Part shown: one piece after another, positions 1-8,418 of the stretch | Layout: each line of letters opens with the position of its first letter | Numbering within the stretch: the stretch's first letter is position 1 | Origin: DASUPK01 sp036276255 | GTDB lineage: Bacteria > Actinomycetota > Thermoleophilia > Solirubrobacterales > 70-9 | Assembly: GCA_036276255.1 (NCBI GenBank) | Contig: DASUPK010000201.1 | Span: 1-21,044, forward strand | Reading direction: 5' to 3' | Length of the DNA: 21,044 nt | Made by a program: the position numbers and the translations under genes | Notes under the pieces: model-generated | Told to the model about the DNA's origin: nothing | The model's database searches: none | The model's input: only the letters and a program-made list of their open reading frames with translations

Positions 1-1
1 G

Positions 2-1288
2 ACCGAGGAGGACGAGGCCTGGGAGGAAGGCAAGTGCTCAGGGACCATGTACTGCGGCGACAAGGACCACTACGGCTTCCTGAAGGAGGCCTTCGGCCTC
101 TTCGCCCATCAGAACGCGCTGCAGCGGGACATGTGCCCGAGCGCGACCCGCTTCGAGGGCGAGATCATCGCGATGGCGCTCGACCTGATGCACGCCGGAG
201 ACCTGAACGGCGCGGAACCTGCCGGGATGGTCACCTCCGGCGGCAGCGCCAGCATCGCGCAGGCCGTGCTCGCCTACCGCGAGCAGGGGCGCGAGGCGCG
301 CGGCATCGAGCGGCCCAACCTGGTCAAGCCGGAAACGGCGCACCCTGCCTTCGACAAGGCGTGCCACCTCTTCGGGGTCGAGATGCGCCGCGCGGAGATC
401 GAGCCCGAGACTACGCTGGTCCGGCCGGAGACCGTCGGGGAGCTGATCGACGATCAGACCGTCGTGATCGTCGGCTCGGCAGGCAACTACGGCTACGGCA
501 CGATCGACCCGATCGCCGGGCTGGGCGAGCTTGCGATCGAGCGCGGGGTGGGGCTGCACGTCGACGGCTGCCTCGGCGGGTACCTGCTGCCGTTCGGCGA
601 GCAGCTCGGCCTGCCGATCCCGCCCTTCGATTTCCGGGTGCCGGGCGTCACGACGATCTCCGCCGACACCCACAAGTACGGCTACGGGCTGAAGGGCACC
701 TCCACCCTGCTCTTCCGCGACCGCGAGCTGCGCAACCGCTGCTACTTCTTCATGCCGGACTGGAGCGGGGGGAAGTACTTCTCGCCCGGCATCGAGGGCT
801 CACGCTCCGATGGCCTGCTGGCCGCGACCTGGGCATCGCTGGTCTCGATCGGGCGGGAGGGCTACCGGGAGTACGCGAAGCGGATCTTCGACACCGCGGC
901 CACGATGCAGCAGGCGGTCCGCTCGCACTCCGAGCTGCGCATCATGGGCGAGCCGACCTTCCTCTTTGCGTTCACCTCGGACGAGTTCGACGTCTACCAC
1001 GTCAACGACGAGATGAAGAGGCGCGGCTGGCGCCTCAACGGCCTGCAGTACCCGAACGCGCTCCATCTGGCCGTGACCCGGCCGCAGACCCAGCCTGGGG
1101 TCGTGGAGGCGTTCGCCTCGGATCTCGACGCGGCGGTCGCCTACGCCCGCGAGCACCGCGACGAGCCGGCGGAGTCGGGCGCCGTCTACGGCGGAGTGCC
1201 CGGCGGCCTCAATGCCGACGCCGAGCAGATGATCCGCGGCGTCATGACCCAGCTGATGGACTCGCAGCAGGCAGTTCCATCCGCGTGA
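2..1288 (+). CDS. PLP-dependent lyase/decarboxylase, sphingosine-1-phosphate lyase-like (5' partial)
   Basis: A fold-type I PLP enzyme of the group II decarboxylase clan, closest in motif to sphingosine-1-phosphate (dihydrosphingosine phosphate) lyases. The Schiff-base region reads ISADTHKYGYGLKGTS, with the PLP lysine at codon 674-676, and LHVDGCLGGY carries the Asp that contacts the pyridine nitrogen (codon 563-565). The frame stays open to the left window edge and encodes the family-typical EEGKCSGTMYCGD upstream of the ATG at 47. That ATG is therefore internal and the gene begins outside the window. Family members cleave phosphorylated amino alcohols to an aldehyde plus phosphoethanolamine; the substrate here is unknown. 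The stop overlaps the start of the FGGY kinase (GTGA), so the two are probably one operon. The fold is secure; the lyase (rather than decarboxylase) activity is inferred from the motif. Confidence 0.88.
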   Translation, partial: TEEDEAWEEGKCSGTMYCGDKDHYGFLKEAFGLFAHQNALQRDMCPSATRFEGEIIAMALDLMHAGDLNGAEPAGMVTSGGSASIAQAVLAYREQGREARGIERPNLVKPETAHPAFDKACHLFGVEMRRAEIEPETTLVRPETVGELIDDQTVVIVGSAGNYGYGTIDPIAGLGELAIERGVGLHVDGCLGGYLLPFGEQLGLPIPPFDFRVPGVTTISADTHKYGYGLKGTSTLLFRDRELRNRCYFFMPDWSGGKYFSPGIEGSRSDGLLAATWASLVSIGREGYREYAKRIFDTAATMQQAVRSHSELRIMGEPTFLFAFTSDEFDVYHVNDEMKRRGWRLNGLQYPNALHLAVTRPQTQPGVVEAFASDLDAAVAYAREHRDEPAESGAVYGGVPGGLNADAEQMIRGVMTQLMDSQQAVPSA

Positions 1289-2823
1289 GCGGCGACGAGC
1301 GGTTCGCGCTCGCGATCGACCTCGGCAGCGGGGCCCTGAAGGTCGGGGCGGTGTCGCTGAGGGGCGAGATTGCGGCGGTCGCCCGGCGCGACTGCGAGAC
1401 CGAGCGGTCGCCCGGCGGCGGGGCCGTCCAGGACGCCTCGGCGTGGTGGGAGATGGTCCGTGAGCTGTCGGGGTCGGTCCTGAAGGGCATTCCGGCCGAG
1501 CAATTCGTCGCCGTCTCCTGCACCGGGCAGTGGGCCAGCACGGTCCCGGTGGACGAATCGGGCGAACCGGTCGGCCCCTGCCTGATGTGGCTCGACACCC
1601 GCGGCGGGCGCCGAACCCGCGAGGCGATCGGCGGCCCCCTGATGGGCTACTCGCCGCGGGCGCTGGCGACCTGGGTCCGCCGGACGGGAGGGGTTCCCTC
1701 TCCGTTCGGCGGCGACCCGGTCGGCCACATGCTGCGCTTCGAGCGCGACGAGCCCGAGATCGCGGCGGCCGTCCGCTGGTATCTCGAGCCAGTCGACTAT
1801 CTGAGTATGCGCTTCACGGGCCGGGCCGCGGCCACGCACGCCTCGATGAGCGCAGCCTGGCTCACCGACAACCGGCACCTCGACCGGCTGGAGTACGACC
1901 CGGTTCTCGTCGGGAAGCTCGGACTGGACGCCGCCAAGCTGCCGCCCCTCGTGAAGACGGGCTCGCTGATCGGAACGGTCCGACCGGAGGTCGCCTCAGA
2001 TCTGGGGATCAGTCCCGGCGCGCAGGTCGTCACCGGGACCCCTGATCTGCACTCCGCCGCGCTCGGCTGCGGCGCTATCGGCGAGGGCCAGGCGCACATC
2101 ACGATCAGCACCACCTCGTGGATCTCGCTGCCCTTCCCTCGCAAGAAGACGGACGCCCTGCACTCCATCGCGACCGTCCCCGGGCTCGACTCGCACAGCT
2201 ATCTGGTCGCCAACAACCACGAGGCGGCCGGCCTCTGCCTGCGCTGGCTGAGGGACAGCTTCACCTTGGGCGAGCCCGGCGATTTCGAGCGCCTGATCGA
2301 GCTGGCGGCGAGCGCGCCGGCGGGCAGCGGCCGGGTGCTGTTCACGCCCTGGCTGGCCGGGGAGCGCTCGCCGGTCGACGATCGCAACGCCCGCGGCGGC
2401 TGGCACAACCTCTCGGCGGAGACCGGCAACGCCGACCTGGTGCGGTCGGTGCTCGAGGGCGTGGCGTACAACAGCCGCTGGCTGAACGAGGCGGTCGAGA
2501 GCTTCGCCAAGCAGCGCCTCGAGCCCCTTCGCATCTTCGGCGGCGGGGCGATACCCGACCTCTGGTGCCAGATCCACGCCGACGTCATGGACCGCAGGAT
2601 CGAGCGGGTCGCCGACCCGATGCACGCCAACCTCCGGGGCGCCGCACTCTTTGCCGCACTCGCCCTGGGCGAGATCTCGCGCGACCGCGTCCGCGACCTC
2701 GTTCCCGTCGACCGCGTCTTCGAGCCCGACCCCGCCACGCGAGAGGTCTACGACCGCCTCTACGCCGAGTTCCCGGGCCTCTACAAGGCCCAGCGCAAGA
2801 TGTTCGCCCGGCTCAACGGCTGA
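1285..2823 (+). CDS. FGGY-family carbohydrate kinase (xylulokinase-like)
   Basis: A 512-residue FGGY sugar/polyol kinase, close to the usual length of about 500. The N-terminal ATPase fold begins LAIDLGSGALKVG. The middle contains CTGQWAS and the region around MWLDTRGG. TGTPDLHSAALG carries the probable catalytic Asp254. The C-terminal domain has FTPWLAGERSP, the FGGGAIPDLW adenosine-loop signature and NLRGAALFAALALG. The open frame continues 417 codons upstream as an antisense-like shadow of the lyase gene, so its length does not define the start. GTG at 1285 was chosen because it overlaps the preceding stop as GTGA and sits about 10 residues before the first ATPase motif. No strong Shine-Dalgarno is visible, so coupling is likely. 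The phosphorylated substrate (xylulose, another ketose or a polyol) cannot be read from sequence. Its last 11 bases overlap the convergent GNAT gene. Confidence 0.88.
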   Translation: MSGDERFALAIDLGSGALKVGAVSLRGEIAAVARRDCETERSPGGGAVQDASAWWEMVRELSGSVLKGIPAEQFVAVSCTGQWASTVPVDESGEPVGPCLMWLDTRGGRRTREAIGGPLMGYSPRALATWVRRTGGVPSPFGGDPVGHMLRFERDEPEIAAAVRWYLEPVDYLSMRFTGRAAATHASMSAAWLTDNRHLDRLEYDPVLVGKLGLDAAKLPPLVKTGSLIGTVRPEVASDLGISPGAQVVTGTPDLHSAALGCGAIGEGQAHITISTTSWISLPFPRKKTDALHSIATVPGLDSHSYLVANNHEAAGLCLRWLRDSFTLGEPGDFERLIELAASAPAGSGRVLFTPWLAGERSPVDDRNARGGWHNLSAETGNADLVRSVLEGVAYNSRWLNEAVESFAKQRLEPLRIFGGGAIPDLWCQIHADVMDRRIERVADPMHANLRGAALFAALALGEISRDRVRDLVPVDRVFEPDPATREVYDRLYAEFPGLYKAQRKMFARLNG

Positions 2824-3412
2824 CGCGCGGCTCGCGCCACATCGTCGTCACGGTGTGCAGCTGGTCGGGGGTTTCGAAGGTGCCGTGTCGCTCGAAGCCG
2901 AGGCGCTCGTAGCGATGGCTGTTGCCCGGGTTGCTGGACTCGAGATGCGTCGGCTCGCCGTCCTGGTCGGCCAGCGCGGTGAGCTCGGCCAACAGGCCCA
3001 TTCCGATGCCCTTGCCGCGGCTGTCCGCACGGGTGCCGAGGAAGCTCAGGTAGTAGAAGGTCCTGTCCTTCGGAATGGCGACCTCGAAGCGGTGCACCGT
3101 CTCCAGGACCGCCGGCGCGTGGGTACCCAGGGCTTCCCGCACGAACGGCTCGAGCCTCGCATCGGCGTCCTCGGTGAGCTCCGGCTGCCCCGGATGGGTG
3201 AAGACGGCGGCCGCTGAGGCGCGCTCGTCGCTCATCCAGACCCCGCCCCGGGGCAGGGCGCTGTCGACGTAGAGGCCGAAGATCGTGGCGTGCTGCTCGG
3301 CGCGCCGGGTCGCGTCCGGGTACATCCACGACCAGAGCGGATCGGCATGGAAGGCGCCGACGATCGTCTCCACCACCGCATCGCGGTCGGCCTCCGTTGC
3401 GACGGTCGCCAT
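2813..3412 (-). CDS. GNAT-family N-acetyltransferase
   Basis: A 199-residue Gcn5-related acetyltransferase. The acetyl-CoA pyrophosphate loop is visible in LGTRADSRGKGIGMGLL (the R-x-x-G-x-G pattern). It is preceded by a beta strand (FYYLSFLG) and followed by LESSNPGNSHRYERLGFE, typical of motif B in the subgroup resembling puromycin/aminoglycoside-type and Rv-type acetyltransferases. The frame runs open much further upstream as a shadow of the kinase gene. The ATG at 3412 is chosen because it begins a sensible N-terminus (MATVATEADRDAVVE) and lies 7 nt behind a TAGGGT hexamer, compatible with a leaderless mRNA. The substrate is unknown. It converges on and slightly overlaps the FGGY kinase gene, and diverges from the kinase/cyclase gene across 66 bp. 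Confidence 0.88.
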   Translation of the reverse strand: MATVATEADRDAVVETIVGAFHADPLWSWMYPDATRRAEQHATIFGLYVDSALPRGGVWMSDERASAAAVFTHPGQPELTEDADARLEPFVREALGTHAPAVLETVHRFEVAIPKDRTFYYLSFLGTRADSRGKGIGMGLLAELTALADQDGEPTHLESSNPGNSHRYERLGFERHGTFETPDQLHTVTTMWREPRVSR

Positions 3413-3419
3413 GCGAGCG

Positions 3420-3425
3420 ACCCTA
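3420..3425 (-). promoter_or_regulatory. Putative -10 element of the GNAT gene
   Basis: Reads TAGGGT on the minus strand, 7 nt before the GNAT ATG, a spacing that would put transcription initiation at or next to the start codon. No convincing -35 hexamer or Shine-Dalgarno is visible. Confidence 0.35.
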
Positions 3426-3460
3426 CCCGACGGGTTTGATTCGGGCCGCCGGTGGGCGGC

Positions 3461-3469
3461 TGGGATAAT
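3461..3469 (+). promoter_or_regulatory. Putative extended -10 of the kinase/cyclase gene
   Basis: TGGGATAAT matches an extended -10 (TG-n-GATAAT). It ends 9 nt before the chosen ATG at 3479, which favours that ATG over the in-frame GTG at 3452 (the GTG would lie upstream of the promoter). Confidence 0.35.
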
Positions 3470-3478
3470 CCGTCGGGC

Positions 3479-6400
3479 ATGCGGTGTCCGTCCTGCGGCA
3501 ATGAGAATCGTGAGGGCGCACGATTCTGTGATTCGTGCGGCGCCGAGCTGACCGCGCAGCCGGTTGCCGCCGAGCTCCGTGCCGAACCTCTTCCTGCCGA
3601 TGTTCGCGCCGAGATCGCCGGCCGCTACCGGGTGCGGCGCTTCCTCGGCCAGGCCGGGCGCAAGCGCGTCTACCTCTCGGATGACACCGCCACCGGCACC
3701 GAGGTCGCTGTCGCGCTCTTCGACACCGAGGGCGTCGGCGCGTCGATCCAGGCCAGGGCGAGGCGCGAGGCCGAGGCCATGCGCAAGCTCGGCGACCACC
3801 CTCAGGTCGTCACCGTGCTCGACACGGGGGAGGAGGGCGGCAACCCCTTCATCGTCAGCCGCTACATGCCGGGCGGCGACGTCGAGGGCCTGCTCGCCGC
3901 CGCCGGTGGGCATCTCGAGGTGGAGCGGGCGGTCGAGATCGCCGCGGACCTCACCCGCGCGCTCGAGCACGCTCACGCTCGCGGCGTCGTCCACCGCGAC
4001 CTGAAGCCGGCGAACGTCTGGATCGACGATGACGGCCACGCCAGGCTCGGCGACTTCGGCCTGGCGACGACGGAGGCGCGCGCCCGCGTCAGCGGCGGCA
4101 CGCTGGTCGGCACGGTCGCCTACCTGCCGCCAGAGCAGGCGCTCGGCGAGGCCGTCGGCCCCGGGAGCGACCTTTACTCGCTGGGCGCCCTTCTCTACGA
4201 GATGCTCACGGGCCAGCCGCCGTTCCCGGGAGACGACGCGGTCTCGATCATCTCGCAGCACCTGCACGCGGACCCGGTGCCGCCGTCACGCCACAACGAC
4301 GCGGTGCCCGAGGCGCTCGATCGAGCCGTCATTCGACTGCTGGCGAAGCAGCCCGAGGACCGGCCCGCCAACGCATCTGAGGCGCGCGACGGGATCCTGG
4401 CCGCGCTCTCCGAGCAGCCCACCGAGGCGGCCGAGGAACGGCCGGCCAACCCGCTCGAGAGCCTCGCCGGCGGCGTCTTCGTCGGCCGTGAGCGCGAGTT
4501 GGAGCGGCTTCGCGAGGCCGTCGACTCGGCCCTCTCCGGCCGGGGCTCGCTCCAGCTGCTGGTGGGCGAGCCCGGCATCGGCAAGACGCGCGCCTCGGAG
4601 GAGCTCGCCACCTACGCGCGCGTCAGCGGCGCGCGCGTCTACTGGGGCCGCTGCCGCGAGGACGAGGGCGCGCCGGCCTACTGGCCCTGGGTCCAGGCGG
4701 TCCGCGCCTACGCCCGCGATGCCGATCCGGTCGCGCTCGCGTGGCAGCTCGGCGCGGGGGCGCCGGAGGTCGCCCAGCTCGTGCCGGAGATCGCCGAGAA
4801 GCTCGATGTCGAGCCCGCGCATGTCCTCGACAGCGAGGAGGCACGTTTCCGGCTCTTCGACTCCGTCACGACCCTGCTGCTGTCGGCCGCGCGCGACCGG
4901 CCGATCGTGATCGTTCTCGACGACCTCCATTGGGCGGACGAGCCCTCACTGCTCCTTCTCCGCTTTGCGGCGCGCGAGCTGGCCTCGAGCGGCCTCCTGA
5001 TTCTCGGCACCTATCGCGATGTCGAGCTCGGCCGCCACCACCCGCTCGCCCGGATGCTGGGGGAGATGTCGGGGATCGAGGGCAGCGGGCGGATCCCGCT
5101 TCGCGGCCTCTCCGTCGCCGCGGTCGAGCGCTACATCGAGATGACCGCCGGCACCCCATCGCCTCCCGGCCTGGCTGATGCGGTCCAGGAGCAGACCGAC
5201 GGAAACCCCTTCTTCGTCGGCGAGGTGGTCCGCCTCCTTGCGAGCGAGGGCAAGCTCAGCTCGGGCGGCAGCGCCGCCGAGCTCGAGATCCCGCAGGGAG
5301 TCCGAGAGGTCGTCGGGCGGCGCCTCGACCGCCTCAGCGAGGACACGAACGAGTCCCTGCGGGTCGCGGCCGTGATCGGCCGTGAGTTCGACCGCGAGCT
5401 GGTCTGGCGGGTTGCGCAACTGGAGCCGCAGCAGCTGATGAAGGCGGCGGACGAGGCGGTCGCCGAGCGACTGGTCACCGACCTAGGAGAGGGGCACTAC
5501 TCCTTCGCCCACGCCCTCGTCCGCGACACGCTCTACGACGAGCTCAGCCCGCCGAAGCGCTCGGCGCTCCACGAGCGGGCCGGGCTCTCGATCGAGGAGA
5601 TCTGTGGCCAGAACGTGGACGAGCGCCTCGGCGAGCTGGCCCATCACTTCCTGGCCGCCGCTCCTCGCGGCGATCTCGCGAACGCGATCGACTACGCGCA
5701 GCGCGCGGGCGAGCAGGACATGGACCAGCTCGCCTACGAGGACGCCGTCGACGTCTACGGCCGCGCGCTCGAGGTGCTCGAGCTGATGGACGACCCCGAC
5801 GAGGCGCTGCAGTGCAGTCTGCTGCTCTCGCTCGGCGGGGCGGAGGCCAAGTCCGCTCGCGTTGCGGACGCCCGGGACGCGTTCGAGCGCGCCGCGGAGT
5901 CGGCTCGCCGCCTCGACGACACGGACAGCCTGGTGGGAGCCGCGATCGGGATCGCGATGATGAGCGACGCCGGGCGGCTGGACGAGCAGCTCCTGGCGCT
6001 GCTCGACGAGGCGCTCGACCGGATCGGGCCGGAGCGCACAGCCCTCCGCGCGGCACTGCTCAGCGCGAAGTCGGCGGAGGTGTATTGGGAGAGCAACGAC
6101 ATCAGCCTGTCGTCGCGCCTTGTCGATGAGGCGATCGAGATCGCGCGGGAGGTCGATGCGCCGACGACGCTCGCGGCGGCGCTGCACCGCAAGATCTTCA
6201 TCCCGACCGGGCCGAACGCCGCTCGCGAGCGAATGGCGATCGCCGACGAGATGCTCGAGCTGGGCGAGCGCTGCCGCGACCGTGAGGCCGTCCTCCGCGG
6301 CCACGCATACCGGCTCTGGAGCTATCTGGAGCTGGGCGATGTCGCCGCCGTCGATCGCGAGCTGAGCCAATACGCCCGCGTGGCGGAGGAGCTGCGGATG

Positions 6401-7795
6401 CCTGAGCACAGCTGGCAGACCTACGCGCTGCGGGGGATGCGCGTTCTGCTCGACGGCAGAATCGACGAGGCGGAACGGCTCGCCGAGCAGGCGCGGAGGG
6501 CCGGCGACCGGGCCGAGCAGGCGATCTCCCAGCAGTACTACGGCATCCAGATAATCCAGATCCGGAGCATGCAGGGCCGCGGCGAGGAGCTCTTGCCGAG
6601 GGTCCGTGAGCTGGCTGAGGAGTTCCCCGGGATCCCGGCCTGGCGCGTCGGCGTGGTCACCCTCGCAGCCCGCTCCGGCGACCTGGATCTGGCGCGTCGC
6701 GAGCTCGACCGCTTCGCTGGGGACGACTTCTCGGCGATTCCGACGGACGCCAACTGGTTCACTGCGATGAGCCTGCTGGGCGAGGCCATTGCGCTGATCG
6801 GCGACGAGAGGCGAGCCCCCCTGGCCTACGAGGCGCTGCTCCCCTACGAGGGGCTGACCATCGTGGTGGCCCGCGCCGCCGGCTGCAACGGCCCGGTCGA
6901 CCGCGTCCTCGGGTTGCTGGCCAGGACGATGGGGCGAATGGACGACGCCGAGCGGCACCTGGGCAACGCGGTCGAGATCGCCACGGGGATGGGCGACCGG
7001 CCCGGAATGGCGCTCTGCGGGCTGGCCCTCGCGGAGTTGCTGCTGGCGCGCGACGAGTCGAACGACCGCGAGCTCGCCCAGGAGATGCTCTCCACCGTGC
7101 TCAGCACCGCGCGCGAGATGGGGGGGCGCTGGATCGTCGACCGGGCGCTGCGAGATCGCCTCGACGCCCAGGGGCTGAGCGGTGTCGACGTGACCACGTC
7201 GATCGACGAGATGGTCTCCGCCCTCGAGCAGGAGCGGCCGGATATGCGGGCTCACGCCGCCCCGGACGGGACGGTCGCGATCCTGTTCAGCGACATCGAG
7301 GACTCGACGGTGCTCACCGAGAAGCTCGGCGACGAGCGCTGGCTCGAGGTCCTCCGCGAGCACAACGCGATCTTCCGCGAGCAGATCTCCCGGCACGACG
7401 GCTACGAGGTGAAGAGCCAGGGCGACGGCTTCATGCTCGCCTTCCCCGATCCCTGCGAGGCGCTCGATTGCGCGATCGAGGTGCAGCGCGCCTTCGCAGA
7501 GCGTGAGCAGACGGGGGAGGCTGAGTCGCTCCGCGTGCGGATCGGCCTGCACACGGGCGAGATGATCTCCGAGGAGGGCGACTACTTCGGCAAGAACGTG
7601 ATCCTCGCCGCGCGGATCGCCGCCGAGGCGCTGGGCAGCGAGATCCTCGTCTCCCAGCAGCTGCGCGACGCGGCATCATCCGGCAAAGCGGACGGCCTGC
7701 GCTTCGACGATGGACGCGAGGTCGAGCTCAAGGGACTGGCCGGCAGCCATCGGGTCTTCCGCGCCGAGTGGGCGGCCCGAGAGACGGCGGCCTGA
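3479..7795 (+). CDS. Zinc ribbon / Ser-Thr kinase-like / AAA ATPase / TPR-like / class III cyclase fusion protein
   Basis: A 1438-residue multidomain signalling protein. A zinc ribbon carries Cys3, 6, 17 and 20. A protein-kinase-like domain spans about residues 50-312, with HRDLKPAN (Asp174, Lys176), DFG (Asp192) and a PPEQ activation-segment end. An AAA_16-type ATPase follows, with Walker A GEPGIGKT at 363-370 and Walker B VIVLDDLHWAD at about 477-487. A long alpha-helical TPR/MalT-like stretch covers about 690-1230. The C-terminal class III nucleotidyl cyclase has metal Asp1272 (FSDIEDST) and Asp1316 (SQGDGF), an adenine-type Lys1312, and N/R transition-state residues in KNVILAARI. Oddity: the beta3 strand reads EVAVALFDTEG and lacks the expected ATP-binding lysine, and the glycine loop (LGQAGRKRVY) is degenerate. 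The cyclase looks catalytically complete; kinase activity is doubtful. An alternative start is GTG 3452. Confidence 0.9.
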   Translation: MRCPSCGNENREGARFCDSCGAELTAQPVAAELRAEPLPADVRAEIAGRYRVRRFLGQAGRKRVYLSDDTATGTEVAVALFDTEGVGASIQARARREAEAMRKLGDHPQVVTVLDTGEEGGNPFIVSRYMPGGDVEGLLAAAGGHLEVERAVEIAADLTRALEHAHARGVVHRDLKPANVWIDDDGHARLGDFGLATTEARARVSGGTLVGTVAYLPPEQALGEAVGPGSDLYSLGALLYEMLTGQPPFPGDDAVSIISQHLHADPVPPSRHNDAVPEALDRAVIRLLAKQPEDRPANASEARDGILAALSEQPTEAAEERPANPLESLAGGVFVGRERELERLREAVDSALSGRGSLQLLVGEPGIGKTRASEELATYARVSGARVYWGRCREDEGAPAYWPWVQAVRAYARDADPVALAWQLGAGAPEVAQLVPEIAEKLDVEPAHVLDSEEARFRLFDSVTTLLLSAARDRPIVIVLDDLHWADEPSLLLLRFAARELASSGLLILGTYRDVELGRHHPLARMLGEMSGIEGSGRIPLRGLSVAAVERYIEMTAGTPSPPGLADAVQEQTDGNPFFVGEVVRLLASEGKLSSGGSAAELEIPQGVREVVGRRLDRLSEDTNESLRVAAVIGREFDRELVWRVAQLEPQQLMKAADEAVAERLVTDLGEGHYSFAHALVRDTLYDELSPPKRSALHERAGLSIEEICGQNVDERLGELAHHFLAAAPRGDLANAIDYAQRAGEQDMDQLAYEDAVDVYGRALEVLELMDDPDEALQCSLLLSLGGAEAKSARVADARDAFERAAESARRLDDTDSLVGAAIGIAMMSDAGRLDEQLLALLDEALDRIGPERTALRAALLSAKSAEVYWESNDISLSSRLVDEAIEIAREVDAPTTLAAALHRKIFIPTGPNAARERMAIADEMLELGERCRDREAVLRGHAYRLWSYLELGDVAAVDRELSQYARVAEELRMPEHSWQTYALRGMRVLLDGRIDEAERLAEQARRAGDRAEQAISQQYYGIQIIQIRSMQGRGEELLPRVRELAEEFPGIPAWRVGVVTLAARSGDLDLARRELDRFAGDDFSAIPTDANWFTAMSLLGEAIALIGDERRAPLAYEALLPYEGLTIVVARAAGCNGPVDRVLGLLARTMGRMDDAERHLGNAVEIATGMGDRPGMALCGLALAELLLARDESNDRELAQEMLSTVLSTAREMGGRWIVDRALRDRLDAQGLSGVDVTTSIDEMVSALEQERPDMRAHAAPDGTVAILFSDIEDSTVLTEKLGDERWLEVLREHNAIFREQISRHDGYEVKSQGDGFMLAFPDPCEALDCAIEVQRAFAEREQTGEAESLRVRIGLHTGEMISEEGDYFGKNVILAARIAAEALGSEILVSQQLRDAASSGKADGLRFDDGREVELKGLAGSHRVFRAEWAARETAA

Positions 7796-8391
7796 TCGGG
7801 GAATTCGTCACCCATACGATCGAATTGCCGAGTGGCGAGCTTCGGGTGCTCCAGCCTGCTGGTGCCGCCGAGATCCCGGACGACCATCAGGTCGAATGGG
7901 CTCCGCTCGCGCCCTACTGGTCGGTGCTCTGGCGCAGCGGCGTCGCGCTTGCGCGGGAGCTGGATCGGGAGGATCTGACCGGCCTGAGGGTGGTCGAGCT
8001 CGGCTGTGGCCTGGCCATTCCAAGCATCGCCGCCGCCCGCGGCGGGGCGGAGGTGATCGCGACCGATGGCGACATCGATGCGCTTGCGTTGGTCAGGCGC
8101 AACGCGGAGGAGAACTCCGTCCAGCTGGAGACCGTGGCCGTCGACTGGGCGGACCCGAACGAGCTGGTCGACCGCGGCCCCTTCGACATCGTGCTCGCGT
8201 CCGATGTGCTCTACGAACGGCCCGGCGTGGCGATGCTGCTGAACCTGCTGCCGAGGCTGGCGCCGGTGGCCTGGGTCGCCGACCCCGGCCGTCCGGCGGC
8301 CGAGGCCTTCTTCGAGCAGGCGAGCAGGCGCTGGCCGATCGAATCCCACATCCGCGGCGTCGTCCACCTGCATCGAATTCTGCTGCACTGA
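7768..8391 (+). CDS. SAM-dependent methyltransferase, METTL21/Methyltransf_16-like
   Basis: A 207-residue class I methyltransferase. SAM-binding motif I reads VVELGCGLAIPSIAAARGGA, the acidic residue ending beta2 is in VIATDGD, and the post-motif IVLASDVLYERP matches the D-x-x-x-x-S-D-x-x-Y pattern of small protein-lysine methyltransferases and ETFB-methyltransferase-like enzymes. The N-terminal WAPLAPYWSVLWRSGVALA (a 'P-Y-W-x-x-L-W' segment) also fits this group. The likely substrate is a protein or small molecule; it cannot be specified. The start is uncertain: GTG 7768 overlaps the preceding gene by 28 bp. The only other nearby initiation option is a rare CTG at 7792 that would overlap the upstream stop as CTGA. 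Either way it is coupled to the kinase/cyclase gene. Confidence 0.83.
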   Translation: MGGPRDGGLIGEFVTHTIELPSGELRVLQPAGAAEIPDDHQVEWAPLAPYWSVLWRSGVALARELDREDLTGLRVVELGCGLAIPSIAAARGGAEVIATDGDIDALALVRRNAEENSVQLETVAVDWADPNELVDRGPFDIVLASDVLYERPGVAMLLNLLPRLAPVAWVADPGRPAAEAFFEQASRRWPIESHIRGVVHLHRILLH

Positions 8392-8393
8392 GG

Positions 8394-8399
8394 CATACT
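8394..8399 (+). promoter_or_regulatory. Weak candidate -10 of the NlpC/P60-like gene
   Basis: CATACT lies just past the methyltransferase stop and about 20 nt before the GTG start, leaving room for a leader that contains the ribosome-binding site. No -35 is recognisable. Confidence 0.22.
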
Positions 8400-8404
8400 C
8401 AGCC

Positions 8405-8410
8405 GGGAGG
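8405..8410 (+). promoter_or_regulatory. Ribosome-binding site of the NlpC/P60-like gene
   Basis: GGGAGG with an 8-nt spacer to the GTG at 8419. It decides this start and is one of the few clear Shine-Dalgarno sequences in the window. Confidence 0.6.
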
Positions 8411-8418
8411 GCCGGGAC

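Noticed and set aside
34..1284. Upstream part of the 929-codon plus-strand frame that contains the FGGY kinase
   Set aside because: It is Arg/Pro/Ala-rich translation of the lyase gene in another frame. The real kinase homology starts only at the GTG at 1285.
5483..7552. A 689-codon minus-strand open frame opposite the kinase/cyclase gene
   Set aside because: Its composition (R, H, V, L, E runs without motifs) is that of an antisense shadow in GC-rich DNA. The plus strand carries unmistakable domains throughout.
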